Source: Tenacibaculum tangerinum (lineage in GTDB: Bacteria > Bacteroidota > Bacteroidia > Flavobacteriales > Flavobacteriaceae). From it: DNA of 64,000 nucleotides. This document shows, in pieces, positions 17,527 to 27,058 of the stretch. The position numbers and the translations under genes were made by a program. Where the stretch lies: contig NZ_CP122539.1 in NCBI RefSeq assembly GCF_029853675.1, positions 3,367,001-3,431,000 on the forward strand, given 5' to 3'. The number at the start of each line of letters is the position of its first letter. Within the stretch, counting starts at the first letter, position 1. Below the pieces are notes generated by a model that did not search any database, had not been told where the DNA came from, and worked only from the letters and a program-made list of their open reading frames with translations.

Positions 17527-18102
17527 TTAATCCCTTGAAGGAAAAACACCAAACAAAGCAATAATATAATTAACCGCTAAATAGGGTTGCATGTTATTAT
17601 GAGCTAAATTACCACCGTTGTTTAATACATTGGTGTTGGAGGGTATACTTTGACCATTTACAGTATTGTTGGGAGGACCAAAACTTTTAACCTTTTGAGA
17701 TGTTATTCCAGAAGGATAATTAGATACAGCGGGTACATCGCCTGCCGCAGGAGTTTCGTTAACTGCATTATCAGTACTAAGTGTTAAATGGCTTGAGCTA
17801 GCTTGTACAGAGTGATTATGACTAGGCATCTCATTAATATTCAAGATGTGCGTTTCTTGCCCACCTCTTTGTCCTAAACGATAAAGACTTAAACCAGGGC
17901 CCCTTCTAGGTCCTATAGGAGCTCTACCACGTAAGTCGGGTAAAGCAAAAGTAGTTCTTCCGTCTCCACCATAGGTAGTTCCTAAAATTGAAAATAGTGC
18001 AGTATTTTGAGAAATGGCTAATAATTGTCCGTCGCAAAATGCCCAACCTCTTGGAGCAAAATTCCCTCCGAATAACGTAATTTGACCTACAAATGGATCC
18101 AT
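17527..18102 (-). CDS. Phage tail collar domain protein (microcystin-dependent-protein type)
   Basis: A 191-residue protein beginning MDPFVGQITLFGGNFAPRGW, then FCDGQLL, FSILGTTYGGDGRTTFALPD and LRGRAPIG, which is the tail collar domain. MPSHNHSV and the C-terminal QPYLAVNYIIALFG are also typical of this family. In phages the domain is part of tail fibres, but many free-standing bacterial members (MdpB-like) exist with no known role. No other phage gene is near. It heads a minus-strand run with two T9SS proteins, hinting at a surface or extracellular fibre-like job, but this is inference. A good -7 element (TACATTTG) lies at 18241-18248 on the minus strand. Confidence 0.85.
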   Translation of the reverse strand: MDPFVGQITLFGGNFAPRGWAFCDGQLLAISQNTALFSILGTTYGGDGRTTFALPDLRGRAPIGPRRGPGLSLYRLGQRGGQETHILNINEMPSHNHSVQASSSHLTLSTDNAVNETPAAGDVPAVSNYPSGITSQKVKSFGPPNNTVNGQSIPSNTNVLNNGGNLAHNNMQPYLAVNYIIALFGVFPSRD

Positions 18103-18518
18103 AAATAAAAAGTTTTAGTAGTTAATATTTGACTTCAACAAGGTAGTAAAAAAAACAATATGACAAAATGATGTTAAAATGATGTTAAAATTATTGCTTT
18201 AGATACTCTTTGTGTTGAAAATTAATTGTTTTCTTATTTTCAAATGTAACGAAAAAGAGTTGCATTTTAACTTAAATAGGTGTGAGTGCGCTTTAAAAAG
18301 ACTTGAGCGTTTTTTTTTTAGGTATAAAGAGTTACTTAAACATTTTATAGAGTTTTAAGTTTTAAATTATGAATTATGAATTATGAATTATGAATTTTAA
18401 ATTATGAATTATGAATTATGAATTATGAATTGTGAATTGTGAATTGTGAGTTTTATGTGAATAGATACTACTACAATTTTAAAAAACAGAAAAGGTGTAT
18501 AGAAGTTACGTATACTTT
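18103..18518. other. Intergenic region with short tandem repeats
   Basis: 416 bases with no gene. From left to right: a tandem 11-base repeat AAAATGATGTT (two full copies, 18165-18186), a likely -7 element TACATTTG for the tail-collar gene (minus strand, 18248-18241), and a heptamer array at 18365-18448 beyond the trkH stop codon. Confidence 0.6.
18365..18448. repeat. Heptanucleotide tandem array, 12 units
   Basis: Twelve contiguous 7-base units: AATTATG four times, AATTTTA once, AATTATG four times, AATTGTG three times. It lies 71 bases downstream of the trkH stop. Confidence 0.95.
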
Positions 18519-20018
18519 TTAATTTTTTCTCCAAAAGAAAGGAGTTAATAGAATTAATACTGTAAACAATTCTAAACGACCAATAAGCATTAAAAAAGAA
18601 CAAAACCATTTTGCTCCTATTGATAAATGATTAAAATTGTCTACAGGACTCACACTGCCTATAGCGGGTCCAATATTACCTAGCGAAGAGGCACAGGCGC
18701 CTAAAGCAGATTGTATATCTAAACCTAAAAGACCTAAAACTACTGAACCCAAAATAAAAATAAACATGTATAGTATGAAGAAAGATAAGATATTAAAAAC
18801 AATGGTTTGACTTACTGCTTTGCCGTCATACCTAACGGGAATAATAGCATTGGGATGTAGCGTTTTTTTAAATTCTAAAAAGCTATTTTTTAGCATGATA
18901 ATATGGCGTACTATTTTTACTCCACCAGAAGTCGATCCTGCCGAACCCCCTAAGAAAAATAAAGAAAAGAAAATAGCGGTTACAAAAAAGCTCCACATCG
19001 TAAAATCGGCAGTTACAAATCCAGTAGTTGTAATTACAGATATTACAGAAAATAAAGAATGTCTTATAGCACTTTCTACTTTTCCCCAAACTTCTGGATG
19101 GTTTATGCTGCTTTGTAAATTAGGGTCTTGAAAGAAGATAATCATCAGAGCAACTATGGCAGAAATTCCAATAATTCCGAAGAAATAATACTTAAATTCT
19201 TCGCTTTGCATTACTTTTCTAACTTTTCCTTTTAGGGCAAAGTAAGTAAGTACAAAATTGGTTCCTGCGATGAACATAAAAAATATAATGATGTACTGAA
19301 TTAACGGAGATCCGTTCCAATGTGCAACACTGGCATTTTTTGTAGAAAAACCACCTGTGCTTACAGTCGCCATAGCATGGTTAATGGCATCGAACCAAGT
19401 CATACCCGCTACTTTTAGCAGTAAGAACTCAACGGCTGTTAACAGTACGTAAATTAGCCACAAGCGTTTTGCCGTGTCGGTAATTCTTGGGTGTAATTTA
19501 TCTGCTGAAGGCCCTGGTGCTTCGGCCATAAAAAGCTGCATTCCTCCGATACCTAGCAAAGGTAAAATAGCAATGGTAAGTACAATAATTCCCATACCGC
19601 CAATCCAGTGTGTACAGCTACGCCAGAATAAGATTCCCTTCGGCATAGATTCAATATCGGTTAAAATGGAAGATCCTGTGGTTGAGTAGCCAGAAATGGT
19701 TTCAAAAAAGGCATTGGTAATATTTGGGATAGATCCTGTAAGTAAATAGGGGAGCATCCCAGTAAAAGACAAAGTAAGCCAGCCGAGGGTAACTATAAGA
19801 TATCCTTCTTTTTTATAAATATTTTTATGTACAGGCTTGTTAAAAAAGTACAGTAAAGTACCAATGGCTATGGTAATAATTCCAGCATTTAAAATTCCTA
19901 ACTTCGCAGATTCGTCATAATAAAAGCTAAAAGGTAAGGCAAGCCACATGAATAAGCCATTTAGAATGGCTGTTATTCCTAAAAAACGATATACTAACTT
20001 ACTATTAAGATTTTCCAT
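18519..20018 (-). CDS. trkH: Potassium uptake protein TrkH family (channel subunit)
   Basis: A 499-residue integral membrane protein with about ten hydrophobic segments. Pore-loop motifs of the Trk/Ktr/HKT family are visible: ISGYSTTGSSI, TVSTGGFST, VITTTGFVT and ASSLGNIGPAIG, each carrying the filter glycine. It imports potassium together with the cytoplasmic gating protein encoded just upstream. Its ATG overlaps the trkA stop by one base (TAATG), so the two are translationally coupled. The product ends shortly after the last membrane helix (FWRKN). Confidence 0.93.
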   Translation of the reverse strand: MENLNSKLVYRFLGITAILNGLFMWLALPFSFYYDESAKLGILNAGIITIAIGTLLYFFNKPVHKNIYKKEGYLIVTLGWLTLSFTGMLPYLLTGSIPNITNAFFETISGYSTTGSSILTDIESMPKGILFWRSCTHWIGGMGIIVLTIAILPLLGIGGMQLFMAEAPGPSADKLHPRITDTAKRLWLIYVLLTAVEFLLLKVAGMTWFDAINHAMATVSTGGFSTKNASVAHWNGSPLIQYIIIFFMFIAGTNFVLTYFALKGKVRKVMQSEEFKYYFFGIIGISAIVALMIIFFQDPNLQSSINHPEVWGKVESAIRHSLFSVISVITTTGFVTADFTMWSFFVTAIFFSLFFLGGSAGSTSGGVKIVRHIIMLKNSFLEFKKTLHPNAIIPVRYDGKAVSQTIVFNILSFFILYMFIFILGSVVLGLLGLDIQSALGACASSLGNIGPAIGSVSPVDNFNHLSIGAKWFCSFLMLIGRLELFTVLILLTPFFWRKN

Positions 20019-21364
20019 TATTTGAATAAATCTTCTACGGTATTAATGGCTTCGGGTAAACAAAATACAATAGCCTTATCGCCACTTTGTAACTGAAAGT
20101 CGCCATAAGACATTAGTGCTTCTCCATCTCTAATTACCCCGCCAATAATTGCTTCTCTAGGAAAGCGTAATTCCCTGATTATTTTTCGGGTTACTTTGGC
20201 TCCTGGGTTTACTTCAAATTCATATACTTCAGCATCTACATTATGTAAATTAGCCAAGGCAACGATTTCACCTTTTCTAATATGTTTAAAAATATTGCTT
20301 GCAGCAATTAATTTTTTATTGATAAGCGTATCGATACCAATGGTTTGAGAAATATTGATATAGTCCATATTCTCAACCAGAGCTACTGTTTTCTTTACTC
20401 CTTTCGATTTTGCTACCAAGCAAGACATGATATTGGTTTCAGAATCACCAGTAACAGCTACGAAAGCATCCATTTCTCGAATATTTTCTTCTTCGAGAAG
20501 TTCTAAATCTCTTCCGTCACCATAAATAACCAATGTATTTCGAAGGTCTTCGGCAAGTTGTAAGGCTTTGTCTTTATCTTTTTCAATAAGTTTTACTTTA
20601 AAATTATCTTTACAAAGTTTTCTAGCAGTTTTTCTTCCAACACGACTTCCTCCTAAAATCATTACGTTAGTGATGTCTACATACTCTTTCCCTATAATTG
20701 GGTACAATTTATCGATACTGTATTTTGGTACTGAAAAATATACCTGATCGTTAATTTTATATTCGGTTTCTCCTCTCGGAATAATCGTTTGCGAGGTTCC
20801 TTCACGTTTTATAGCTATGGTAATAAAATCAACCAAAGAGTATTTTTCCTTTGCTTCTCTAACGGTTAGATCGAGAATGGGAGATTTATATCCGAGTGTG
20901 GTTCCCATAACGTTAAAAATACCATTTTCAAAGGCAACGGTATCGTTAAAAGAAGATTGGTTGAGTAACGATTTAATTTCTTCAGCAGCTAACTCTTCTG
21001 GAGAAATCATAAAATCTACTCCGTAATCTTTAAAATTGATACAGGGATTGTCTAAAAATTCAGGATTGCTAATTCGCGCAATGGTTTTCTTAACTCCTAA
21101 GGCTTTTCCAATAACAGATACCGTAAAATTTGTATTTGGACTCTCGGTTACGGCAAGTAATAAATCTGCTGAACTGATGCCTATTTCTTTCAAGAGCTTT
21201 ATTGAGGTAGCATCACCTTTCTTAGTTATAACATCTAAATGGTTGTGTAGATATTCTAATTTTTCGCCATCAACGTCAATCACATAGGTATCTTGTGATT
21301 CGTAAGAAAGGAGTTTAGCCAAATGAAAACCAACGTCTCCAGCCCCGGCTATAATAATCTTCAT
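20018..21364 (-). CDS. trkA: Trk potassium uptake regulatory NAD-binding subunit
   Basis: A 448-residue cytoplasmic protein with two RCK modules in tandem. The first begins MKIIIAGAGDVGFHLA (GxGxxG nucleotide-binding loop), the second about residue 228 with VMILGGSRVGRKTA. Each is followed by a TrkA-C-like beta domain. TrkA binds NAD(H)/ATP and gates the TrkH channel. It is the first gene of the trkA-trkH operon with a good promoter 26-57 bases upstream. Confidence 0.93.
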   Translation of the reverse strand: MKIIIAGAGDVGFHLAKLLSYESQDTYVIDVDGEKLEYLHNHLDVITKKGDATSIKLLKEIGISSADLLLAVTESPNTNFTVSVIGKALGVKKTIARISNPEFLDNPCINFKDYGVDFMISPEELAAEEIKSLLNQSSFNDTVAFENGIFNVMGTTLGYKSPILDLTVREAKEKYSLVDFITIAIKREGTSQTIIPRGETEYKINDQVYFSVPKYSIDKLYPIIGKEYVDITNVMILGGSRVGRKTARKLCKDNFKVKLIEKDKDKALQLAEDLRNTLVIYGDGRDLELLEEENIREMDAFVAVTGDSETNIMSCLVAKSKGVKKTVALVENMDYINISQTIGIDTLINKKLIAASNIFKHIRKGEIVALANLHNVDAEVYEFEVNPGAKVTRKIIRELRFPREAIIGGVIRDGEALMSYGDFQLQSGDKAIVFCLPEAINTVEDLFK

Positions 21365-21389
21365 ATTAAAAATTAAAAAAGATAGGATG

Positions 21390-21421
21390 CAAAGATACTG
21401 TGCTTCTTTTGTTTGTGCAAA
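21390..21421 (-). promoter_or_regulatory. Promoter of trkA-trkH
   Basis: On the minus strand a TTTG (21421-21418) is followed after 20 bases by TATCTTTG (21397-21390), matching the Bacteroidetes -33/-7 pattern. The leader to the trkA ATG would be about 20 bases. Confidence 0.65.
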
Positions 21422-21454
21422 AAATGCTTTATATTTATAAATTAAAAAAAAGCT

Positions 21455-22141
21455 ATGAAAAAAATTCCTATAAAATCGTGGGCATTAGATGATAGGCCTA
21501 GAGAAAAACTACTTTTTAAAGGTAAAACTGCGTTGTCTGATGCAGAACTGGTGGCAATTTTAATCGGTTCAGGAAACAGACAAGAAAGTGCTGTAGCCTT
21601 AGCGAAGCGTATTTTATTATCGGTAAATAACGATTTGAATACGCTAGCCAAACTATCGGTAGAAGAATTAATGAGATTTAAAGGCATCGGAGAGGCTAAG
21701 GCAATAGCCATTATCACAGCTTTAGAATTTGGTAAAAGAAGGCAGTTTGAAGAGCGAATGAGTATTTCTAAAATTAGAAGTTCTACCGATGTCGCAAAAA
21801 TTATGCAACCACTTATAGGTGATTTAGCGCATGAAGAGTTTTGGGCATTGTATCTTAATAATTCAAATAAAGTATTGGCAAAATACCAATTAAGTAAAGG
21901 AGGTTTTACGGCAACACTAGTAGATGTAAGACTCTTGTTTAAAAGGGCATTAGAACTATCGGCAATAGGTGTTGTCGTTTGTCATAATCATCCTTCAGGA
22001 AAATTATTGGCAAGCACATCTGACATAGAACTTACTAAGAAAATTAAACAAGCAGCAATCACCTTAGATATAAAACTGCTAGATCATTTAATAATTACTG
22101 AAAAAGCGTATTTTAGCTTTGCAGATGAAGGAATTTTATAG
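21455..22141 (+). CDS. radC: RadC family JAB-domain protein
   Basis: A 228-residue protein with an N-terminal helix-hairpin-helix region (SDAELVAILIGSG, FKGIGEAKAIAI) and a C-terminal JAMM metal-binding motif (VVCHNHPSGKLLASTSD, about residues 171-187). RadC was once linked to DNA repair, but its true role is unsettled. It diverges from trkA, from which it is separated by 90 bases, and precedes the deacetylase gene by 32 bases. Confidence 0.92.
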   Translation: MKKIPIKSWALDDRPREKLLFKGKTALSDAELVAILIGSGNRQESAVALAKRILLSVNNDLNTLAKLSVEELMRFKGIGEAKAIAIITALEFGKRRQFEERMSISKIRSSTDVAKIMQPLIGDLAHEEFWALYLNNSNKVLAKYQLSKGGFTATLVDVRLLFKRALELSAIGVVVCHNHPSGKLLASTSDIELTKKIKQAAITLDIKLLDHLIITEKAYFSFADEGIL

Positions 22142-22173
22142 TCGTTTTAAGCTCGACTAGTATAAACTGTTTT

Positions 22174-22899
22174 ATGATACTTATTTACACCCATAAAGTT
22201 ACTCCTAGAGTACGTTATATTTTTAAACATATTTTTACTCGAATATTACAGATTACTATTAATTTTACTAGTAAAATAGAAGAGTTTGTAGCGTATAACG
22301 GGCCTAAGTTTTCATATACCAATGTGCCGTTGGGAAAAGAATTTTTTATTCAAAGTAATGAGTTGCTTTTTCAACAAGGAGTTAAAGACGTAGAAATAAC
22401 CATTCAAAAGTGGGATGGAGTTCCCTGTTTTTTTGCAACTATAGAAGCCTCTGAAATTCCATTTGATATTTTTGCGGCTAGTTTTTTCTTAATCTCAAGG
22501 TATGAAGAATACATGCCTCATATAAAAGACAAACACGGTAGGTTTGCTGCTACCAACAGTATTGCATATCAAAATGGATTTTTAGAAAAACCCTTAGTAG
22601 ATGTTTGGGCATTTAAGTTTTTAGAAACTTTACAACAAAAGTTTCCTGATTTTGATTGCCCACAGCGGAACTATCAATACATATCTACCATAGATGTAGA
22701 TAACGCTTATGCTTATAAGTACAAAAGTTTTGTAAGAACTATTGGAGGTTTTTTAAAAGATGCCTCTCAATTTAAAATTTTTACGATGTGGGATCGTTTT
22801 GCGGTGTTGTTCAACTTTAAAAAAGATCCTTTTGATACATTTCAAAAAGCAATAGAGTTACAAAAAGCATACAAAATAAAAACTATTTTCTTTTTTTAA
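22174..22899 (+). CDS. Polysaccharide deacetylase family protein, N-terminal fragment (frameshifted)
   Basis: A 241-residue frame that ends in IKTIFFF-stop. It has a long N-terminal domain typical of flavobacterial deacetylases (FDIFAASFFLISRYEEY) and the start of the deacetylase fold with the metal-site motif STIDVDNAY (about residues 171-179). Reading on in the next frame from position 22893 gives LIGDYTTFDTN and joins without a gap to the 22971-23480 fragment. The break is at a run of seven Ts; eight would restore a single protein of about 435 residues. The intact family hydrolyses N- or O-acetyl groups on glycans. Confidence 0.8.
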   Translation: MILIYTHKVTPRVRYIFKHIFTRILQITINFTSKIEEFVAYNGPKFSYTNVPLGKEFFIQSNELLFQQGVKDVEITIQKWDGVPCFFATIEASEIPFDIFAASFFLISRYEEYMPHIKDKHGRFAATNSIAYQNGFLEKPLVDVWAFKFLETLQQKFPDFDCPQRNYQYISTIDVDNAYAYKYKSFVRTIGGFLKDASQFKIFTMWDRFAVLFNFKKDPFDTFQKAIELQKAYKIKTIFFF

Positions 22900-22970
22900 T
22901 TGGTGATTATACCACTTTTGATACCAACGTATCTGCTTCAAAAACGAAGTTTAAATTACTTATAAAAGAT

Positions 22971-23480
22971 ATGGTTGATTATGCACGTGTTGGTTTGCAC
23001 CCTTCATATTACACCATGAATGATGCTACAATGCTAAAAAAGGAAAAAGAACGCTTAGAGGCAATAACTAATATGCCAATTACACGTTCGAGACAACATT
23101 ATTTAAGGGTTTCTATACCAGAAACGTATCAACAACTAATAGATTTAGAAATAGAAGAAGATTACTCAATGGGCTATGCAAGTCATGCGGGCTTTAGGGC
23201 AAGTACGTGTACTCCTTTTTATTTTTACGATTTGGATTTTGAAATTCAAACACCGTTAAAAATTTTTCCATTTGCTTTAATGGATTCATCATTAAGAGAT
23301 TATATGAAGTTAACACCCAAGCAATCTTTAGGAAAGATTCGCGATTTAAAGAACGAGGTAAAGGCAGTAAACGGAACTTTTATAACCGTATTTCATAATG
23401 AAAGTTTGAGTAACTATTTGAGATGGAGAGGGTGGAATAGAGTGTATAATTCAATGCTTAAAATAGTAGCAAATGATTAG
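22971..23480 (+). CDS. Polysaccharide deacetylase family protein, C-terminal fragment
   Basis: A 169-residue frame starting at an internal ATG. It contains VGLHPSYY (metal-binding His region), RSRQHYLRVS, and TVFHNESLS near the end, which belong to the same deacetylase as the preceding fragment. The frame is open upstream back through the poly-T tract at about 22891. Its last 8 bases overlap the next gene, as in an intact operon. Together with 22174-22899 this is probably one gene, inactive if the one-base loss is real. Confidence 0.8.
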   Translation: MVDYARVGLHPSYYTMNDATMLKKEKERLEAITNMPITRSRQHYLRVSIPETYQQLIDLEIEEDYSMGYASHAGFRASTCTPFYFYDLDFEIQTPLKIFPFALMDSSLRDYMKLTPKQSLGKIRDLKNEVKAVNGTFITVFHNESLSNYLRWRGWNRVYNSMLKIVAND

Positions 23481-24162
23481 AGATAATACAGCAGTAAAAC
23501 ATATATTTTTTGATTTAGATCACACGCTGTGGGATTTTGATAGAAACTCTAAATTAACGTTTAAACGAATATTTGACGAACAAAATATACCTATTGTAAT
23601 AGATGATTTTTTAGAAGTTTATCTTCCTGTAAACTTAAAGTACTGGAGGTTGTATAGAGAAGATAAAATTGAAAAAAATGCGTTGCGTTATAGCAGACTT
23701 AAAGAAACTTTTGATTGTTTAAATTATACTATTTCTGATGATTTAATCGATAAAATATCAACAGATTATATAGATTACTTACCTAATTTTAATTATTTAT
23801 TTAAGGATGCTTTAGAGGTTTTGAATTATTTAGAAGGTAAATATCAGTTGCACATTATTACCAATGGTTTTGAAGAAGTTCAAAATTTGAAGCTGAAAAA
23901 ATCAGGTATTCGTCAGTTTTTTAAGCAAATTATAACCTCTGAATCTGTGGGAGTAAAAAAACCTAATCGTTTGGTCTTTGAATATGCTCTAAAAGTAGCA
24001 GATGCCCAAGCCCACGAGTCTGTTATGGTAGGAGATAGTTATGAGGCAGATATCGTAGGAGCACTCAATTCTGGGTTAAATGCGATACATTTTACTAATG
24101 AAATACAGAATAATGAAGTGCTAAGCATAGCTCACTTAACCGATTTAAAAAAATATTTATAA
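23473..24162 (+). CDS. yjjG: YjjG-family HAD hydrolase, noncanonical pyrimidine nucleotidase
   Basis: A 229-residue HAD phosphatase with all four motifs: FFDLDHTLWD (nucleophile Asp14 and acid/base Asp16), IITNG (motif II), KKPN (motif III lysine) and MVGDSYEADI (motif IV). The N-terminal DHTLWDFDRNS and the helical cap with YWRLYR match YjjG, which dephosphorylates pyrimidine and damaged nucleoside monophosphates. The ATG overlaps the end of the deacetylase frame by 8 bases. Confidence 0.85.
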   Translation: MIRDNTAVKHIFFDLDHTLWDFDRNSKLTFKRIFDEQNIPIVIDDFLEVYLPVNLKYWRLYREDKIEKNALRYSRLKETFDCLNYTISDDLIDKISTDYIDYLPNFNYLFKDALEVLNYLEGKYQLHIITNGFEEVQNLKLKKSGIRQFFKQIITSESVGVKKPNRLVFEYALKVADAQAHESVMVGDSYEADIVGALNSGLNAIHFTNEIQNNEVLSIAHLTDLKKYL

Positions 24163-24201
24163 GTTTATAAAAAGGAAATCATATAGAATCAAGATATAAA
24201 A

Positions 24202-24951
24202 ATGAAAAAAGTACTTTTAATAGTGTTCTTCGTAACTACTGCAAGTTTTGCGCAAAAAAATATCAATAATTATAAATATGTAATTGTTCCGATTAAATTT
24301 GATTTTGTTAAAGAAAAGAATAAATACTTAACAAGTTCATTAACAAAATTTTTATTTAACAAATACGGGTTTACCGCTTTTTTAGATGAGGAAGAACTTC
24401 CTGATGAATTAGCAAATAACAGATGTTTAGCTTTAACAGGAACAGTAAAAGATAATTCTAATATGTTCACCACGAAGAGTATCATTGAATTGAGAGATTG
24501 CCATAATAATGTAGTGTATACATCGCAAGTAGGAAAGAGCAAAGAAAAAGAGTATAAAAAGGCATATCACGAAGCTATTCGGAATGCTTTTAAGTCGGTG
24601 CAAGGGCTAGGTTATAAATACATTCCAAAAGCAGAAGAGACAACTATAGTTACAGCAACTCCAGTGAAAGTGGTTGAGGTGCCTACAACAGCGATTATTA
24701 AAAATGGGCCTGTAGAGATTGTTGAAAAAGAAGATAAATTAAACGTCTTATATGCACAGTCGATACCTAATGGATTTCAGTTGGTTAATATGAAACCAGT
24801 AGTTGTTTTTGTTGTACTAAAAACGAGTGTAAAAAATGTTTTTATTCTTAAAAATAAAAATGGGATTTTATATCAAAATGGCACTTCTTGGTTTGCTGAG
24901 TATTATGAGAATGACAGTAAAATTACTAAAGAATATCAAGTGAAATTTTAA
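24202..24951 (+). CDS. Conserved secreted flavobacterial protein, function unknown
   Basis: A 249-residue product with a clear signal peptide (MKKVLLIVFF, cleavage near SFAQ). The first half (VPIKFDFVKEKN, LTKFLFNKYGFTAFLDEEELP, then an ELRDC segment) looks like a compact mixed alpha/beta domain; a low-complexity linker rich in Thr and Val (about 150-170) leads to a C-terminal beta domain. The domain family was not recognised. It follows yjjG by 39 bases and is closed by a terminator. Confidence 0.7.
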   Translation: MKKVLLIVFFVTTASFAQKNINNYKYVIVPIKFDFVKEKNKYLTSSLTKFLFNKYGFTAFLDEEELPDELANNRCLALTGTVKDNSNMFTTKSIIELRDCHNNVVYTSQVGKSKEKEYKKAYHEAIRNAFKSVQGLGYKYIPKAEETTIVTATPVKVVEVPTTAIIKNGPVEIVEKEDKLNVLYAQSIPNGFQLVNMKPVVVFVVLKTSVKNVFILKNKNGILYQNGTSWFAEYYENDSKITKEYQVKF

Positions 24952-24962
24952 AATGAGAATTG

Positions 24963-24992
24963 AAAAGGAGAGCTAAGTAGGCTCTCTTTTTA
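24963..24992. terminator. Bidirectional terminator between convergent genes
   Basis: GGAGAGC and GCTCTC pair around a 7-base loop, with A and T runs outside. It separates the plus-strand secreted protein gene from the minus-strand rarA; it overlaps the rarA stop by 3 bases. Confidence 0.75.
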
Positions 24993-26261
24993 ATACTTGT
25001 ATTTATCTTTCCAACGCTGTTTTAGTAATTCTCTAAATTGGTTTTCTCTAGCGTTATTACCAGGTTCGTAAAGTTTGGTGTTTTTGATTTCATCGGGTAA
25101 AAACTCTTGATTTACAAAATTACCAGCGTAGTTATGAGAATAGAGGTACTCTTTTCCATAATCTAAATCTTTCATCAATTTTGTAGGCGCATTCCTCAAG
25201 TGCAAAGGAACTGATAAATCTCCTGTTTTTTTTACTAAATTTTGTGCCTCTCCAATAGCCATATAAGAGGCATTGCTCTTAGGAGAATTTGCTAAATATA
25301 CCGCACACTGACTTAAAATAATCCTAGATTCTGGGTAGCCAATTACCGAAACTGCTTGAAAGGTATTGTTGGCTAAAATCAATGCTGTAGGGTTTGCATT
25401 ACCAATATCTTCTGAAGCAGCAATTAACATTCTACGAGCAATAAACTTAACATCTTCGCCACCTTCAATCATTCTCGCCAACCAATATACCGCCCCGTTT
25501 GGGTCGCTACCTCTGATAGATTTTATAAAAGCAGAAATAATGTCGTAATGCTGTTCACCAGTTTTGTCATACCGAACCGTGTTTTTCTGAATTTTAGCTA
25601 ATACCAATTCATTTGTAATTTCTACTTCATCCTCTGCAGCGACTAACAATTCAAAAATATTTAAAAGTTTTCGTGCGTCGCCACCAGATACTTGAAGTAA
25701 CGCATCTGTTTCTTTTAAATTAATTTTTTTCTGAGAAATGATTTCATCTTTTTCTATAGCACGATGTAATAATGCAATTAGATCGTTTTTATCAAAAGAA
25801 TTTAAAATGTATACTTGGCAGCGAGAGAGTAGGGCAGGGATTACTTCAAAACTAGGGTTTTCTGTGGTAGCACCTATTAAAGTAACCCATCCTTTCTCTA
25901 CAGCACCTAATAAAGAGTCTTGTTGTGACTTGCTAAAACGATGAATTTCATCAATAAATAAAATAGGATTTTTCTGTGTAAATAATCCACCACTTTTCTT
26001 TGCCTTTTCAATTACTTCACGAACATCTTTTACCCCAGAACTAATGGCACTTAAGGTGTAAAATGGGCGACCAGACTCGTTCGCAATAATAGTTGCTAAA
26101 GTGGTTTTACCAATTCCTGGAGGTCCCCATAAAATTAAGGAAGGAATAATTCCTTGTTTTATATGATTGGTTAAAATTCCATTTTCGCCTACTAAATGTT
26201 GCTGACTAATATAATCGCTTAAGTTTTTTGGGCGAATTCTTTCTGCCAAAGGTTGATTCAT
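24990..26261 (-). CDS. rarA: Replication-associated recombination protein A (AAA+ ATPase)
   Basis: A 423-residue clamp-loader-like AAA+ protein: N-terminal [17 protein letters not shown], Walker A GPPGIGKT (46-53), Walker [10 protein letters not shown] (101-109), sensor I GATTENPS, arginine finger region LLSRCQVY, then the C-terminal tetramerisation domain ([22 protein letters not shown]). RarA/MgsA acts at stalled replication forks. Confidence 0.95.
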   Translation of the reverse strand: MNQPLAERIRPKNLSDYISQQHLVGENGILTNHIKQGIIPSLILWGPPGIGKTTLATIIANESGRPFYTLSAISSGVKDVREVIEKAKKSGGLFTQKNPILFIDEIHRFSKSQQDSLLGAVEKGWVTLIGATTENPSFEVIPALLSRCQVYILNSFDKNDLIALLHRAIEKDEIISQKKINLKETDALLQVSGGDARKLLNIFELLVAAEDEVEITNELVLAKIQKNTVRYDKTGEQHYDIISAFIKSIRGSDPNGAVYWLARMIEGGEDVKFIARRMLIAASEDIGNANPTALILANNTFQAVSVIGYPESRIILSQCAVYLANSPKSNASYMAIGEAQNLVKKTGDLSVPLHLRNAPTKLMKDLDYGKEYLYSHNYAGNFVNQEFLPDEIKNTKLYEPGNNARENQFRELLKQRWKDKYKY

Positions 26262-26338
26262 ATGGTAAAAGTAGTAAAGATTTATGACAGAACTTCAGAA
26301 ATATCATTTTGGATTTATTTTTGTTAGTTTAAAAAATT

Positions 26339-27043
26339 ATGAATACAGATCAACACTTAAAATTTTCTCCCTCTATTTTCACGCTACCCTTGCTATTTGT
26401 TTTTGCAATATGGTTTATATATTGGTTGGAGATTAAATTTGGATGGAATTTTAACAAATTTGGAGTCTTTCCAAGAAATTTTAGTGGTTTAAAAGGTGTT
26501 TTTTTCTCTCCTTTTATTCATAGTGATACCAAGCATCTTTTTAATAATTCAGTTCCCTTATTTGTATTATCAGCGTGTCTTTTTTACTTTTATAAAGAAA
26601 TGTCATTCAAAGTTTTAATTTATGGAGGTATTATAACCGGATTATTAACTTGGATAATTGCTCGTGAATCCTATCATATCGGTGCAAGCGGAATTGTGTA
26701 TTTACTTTTTAGCTTTGTACTTTTTAGTGGAATTATAAAGAAAAATTACCGATTGGTGGCAGTTTCTTTTATCACTATTTTTTTATATGGAAGTATGATA
26801 TGGTATGTATTTCCAATTAAAGAAGGCATGTCATGGGAAGGGCATTTGTCTGGATTACTAACGGGTTTTGCTTTAGCACTCTTTTATCGAAAAAAAGGAA
26901 TCGTACAAGAAAAGTTTGAGTTCTCTCAAACAGCGTTCGACACTATGTTTGATGACGAAGGAAACTATATTCCACCTGTATTAGAAGAAGAGATCGAGTT
27001 ACAAGAAATCAAATACAATTACATTTATAAAGAAGAAGAATAA
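26339..27043 (+). CDS. Rhomboid family intramembrane serine protease
   Basis: A 234-residue protein with about six hydrophobic segments. Catalytic Ser117 lies in HIGASGIV and His169 in WEGHLSGLLTG, with the usual SPFIHSDTKHLFNN loop (about 57-70) before them. The C-terminal ~50 residues are a charged cytoplasmic tail. Substrate unknown. It diverges from rarA, with TATTTTTG (26316-26323) as a possible -7 element. Confidence 0.9.
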   Translation: MNTDQHLKFSPSIFTLPLLFVFAIWFIYWLEIKFGWNFNKFGVFPRNFSGLKGVFFSPFIHSDTKHLFNNSVPLFVLSACLFYFYKEMSFKVLIYGGIITGLLTWIIARESYHIGASGIVYLLFSFVLFSGIIKKNYRLVAVSFITIFLYGSMIWYVFPIKEGMSWEGHLSGLLTGFALALFYRKKGIVQEKFEFSQTAFDTMFDDEGNYIPPVLEEEIELQEIKYNYIYKEEE

Positions 27044-27058
27044 AAAGTTTTTTGCTTT

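Noticed and set aside
17527..18102. Prophage remnant
   Set aside because: Only a tail-collar domain is present; no capsid, integrase, terminase or attachment repeats are nearby, and free-standing members of this family are common.
18365..18448. Possible CRISPR array
   Set aside because: The units are 7 bases long with no spacers, so this is a simple tandem repeat.
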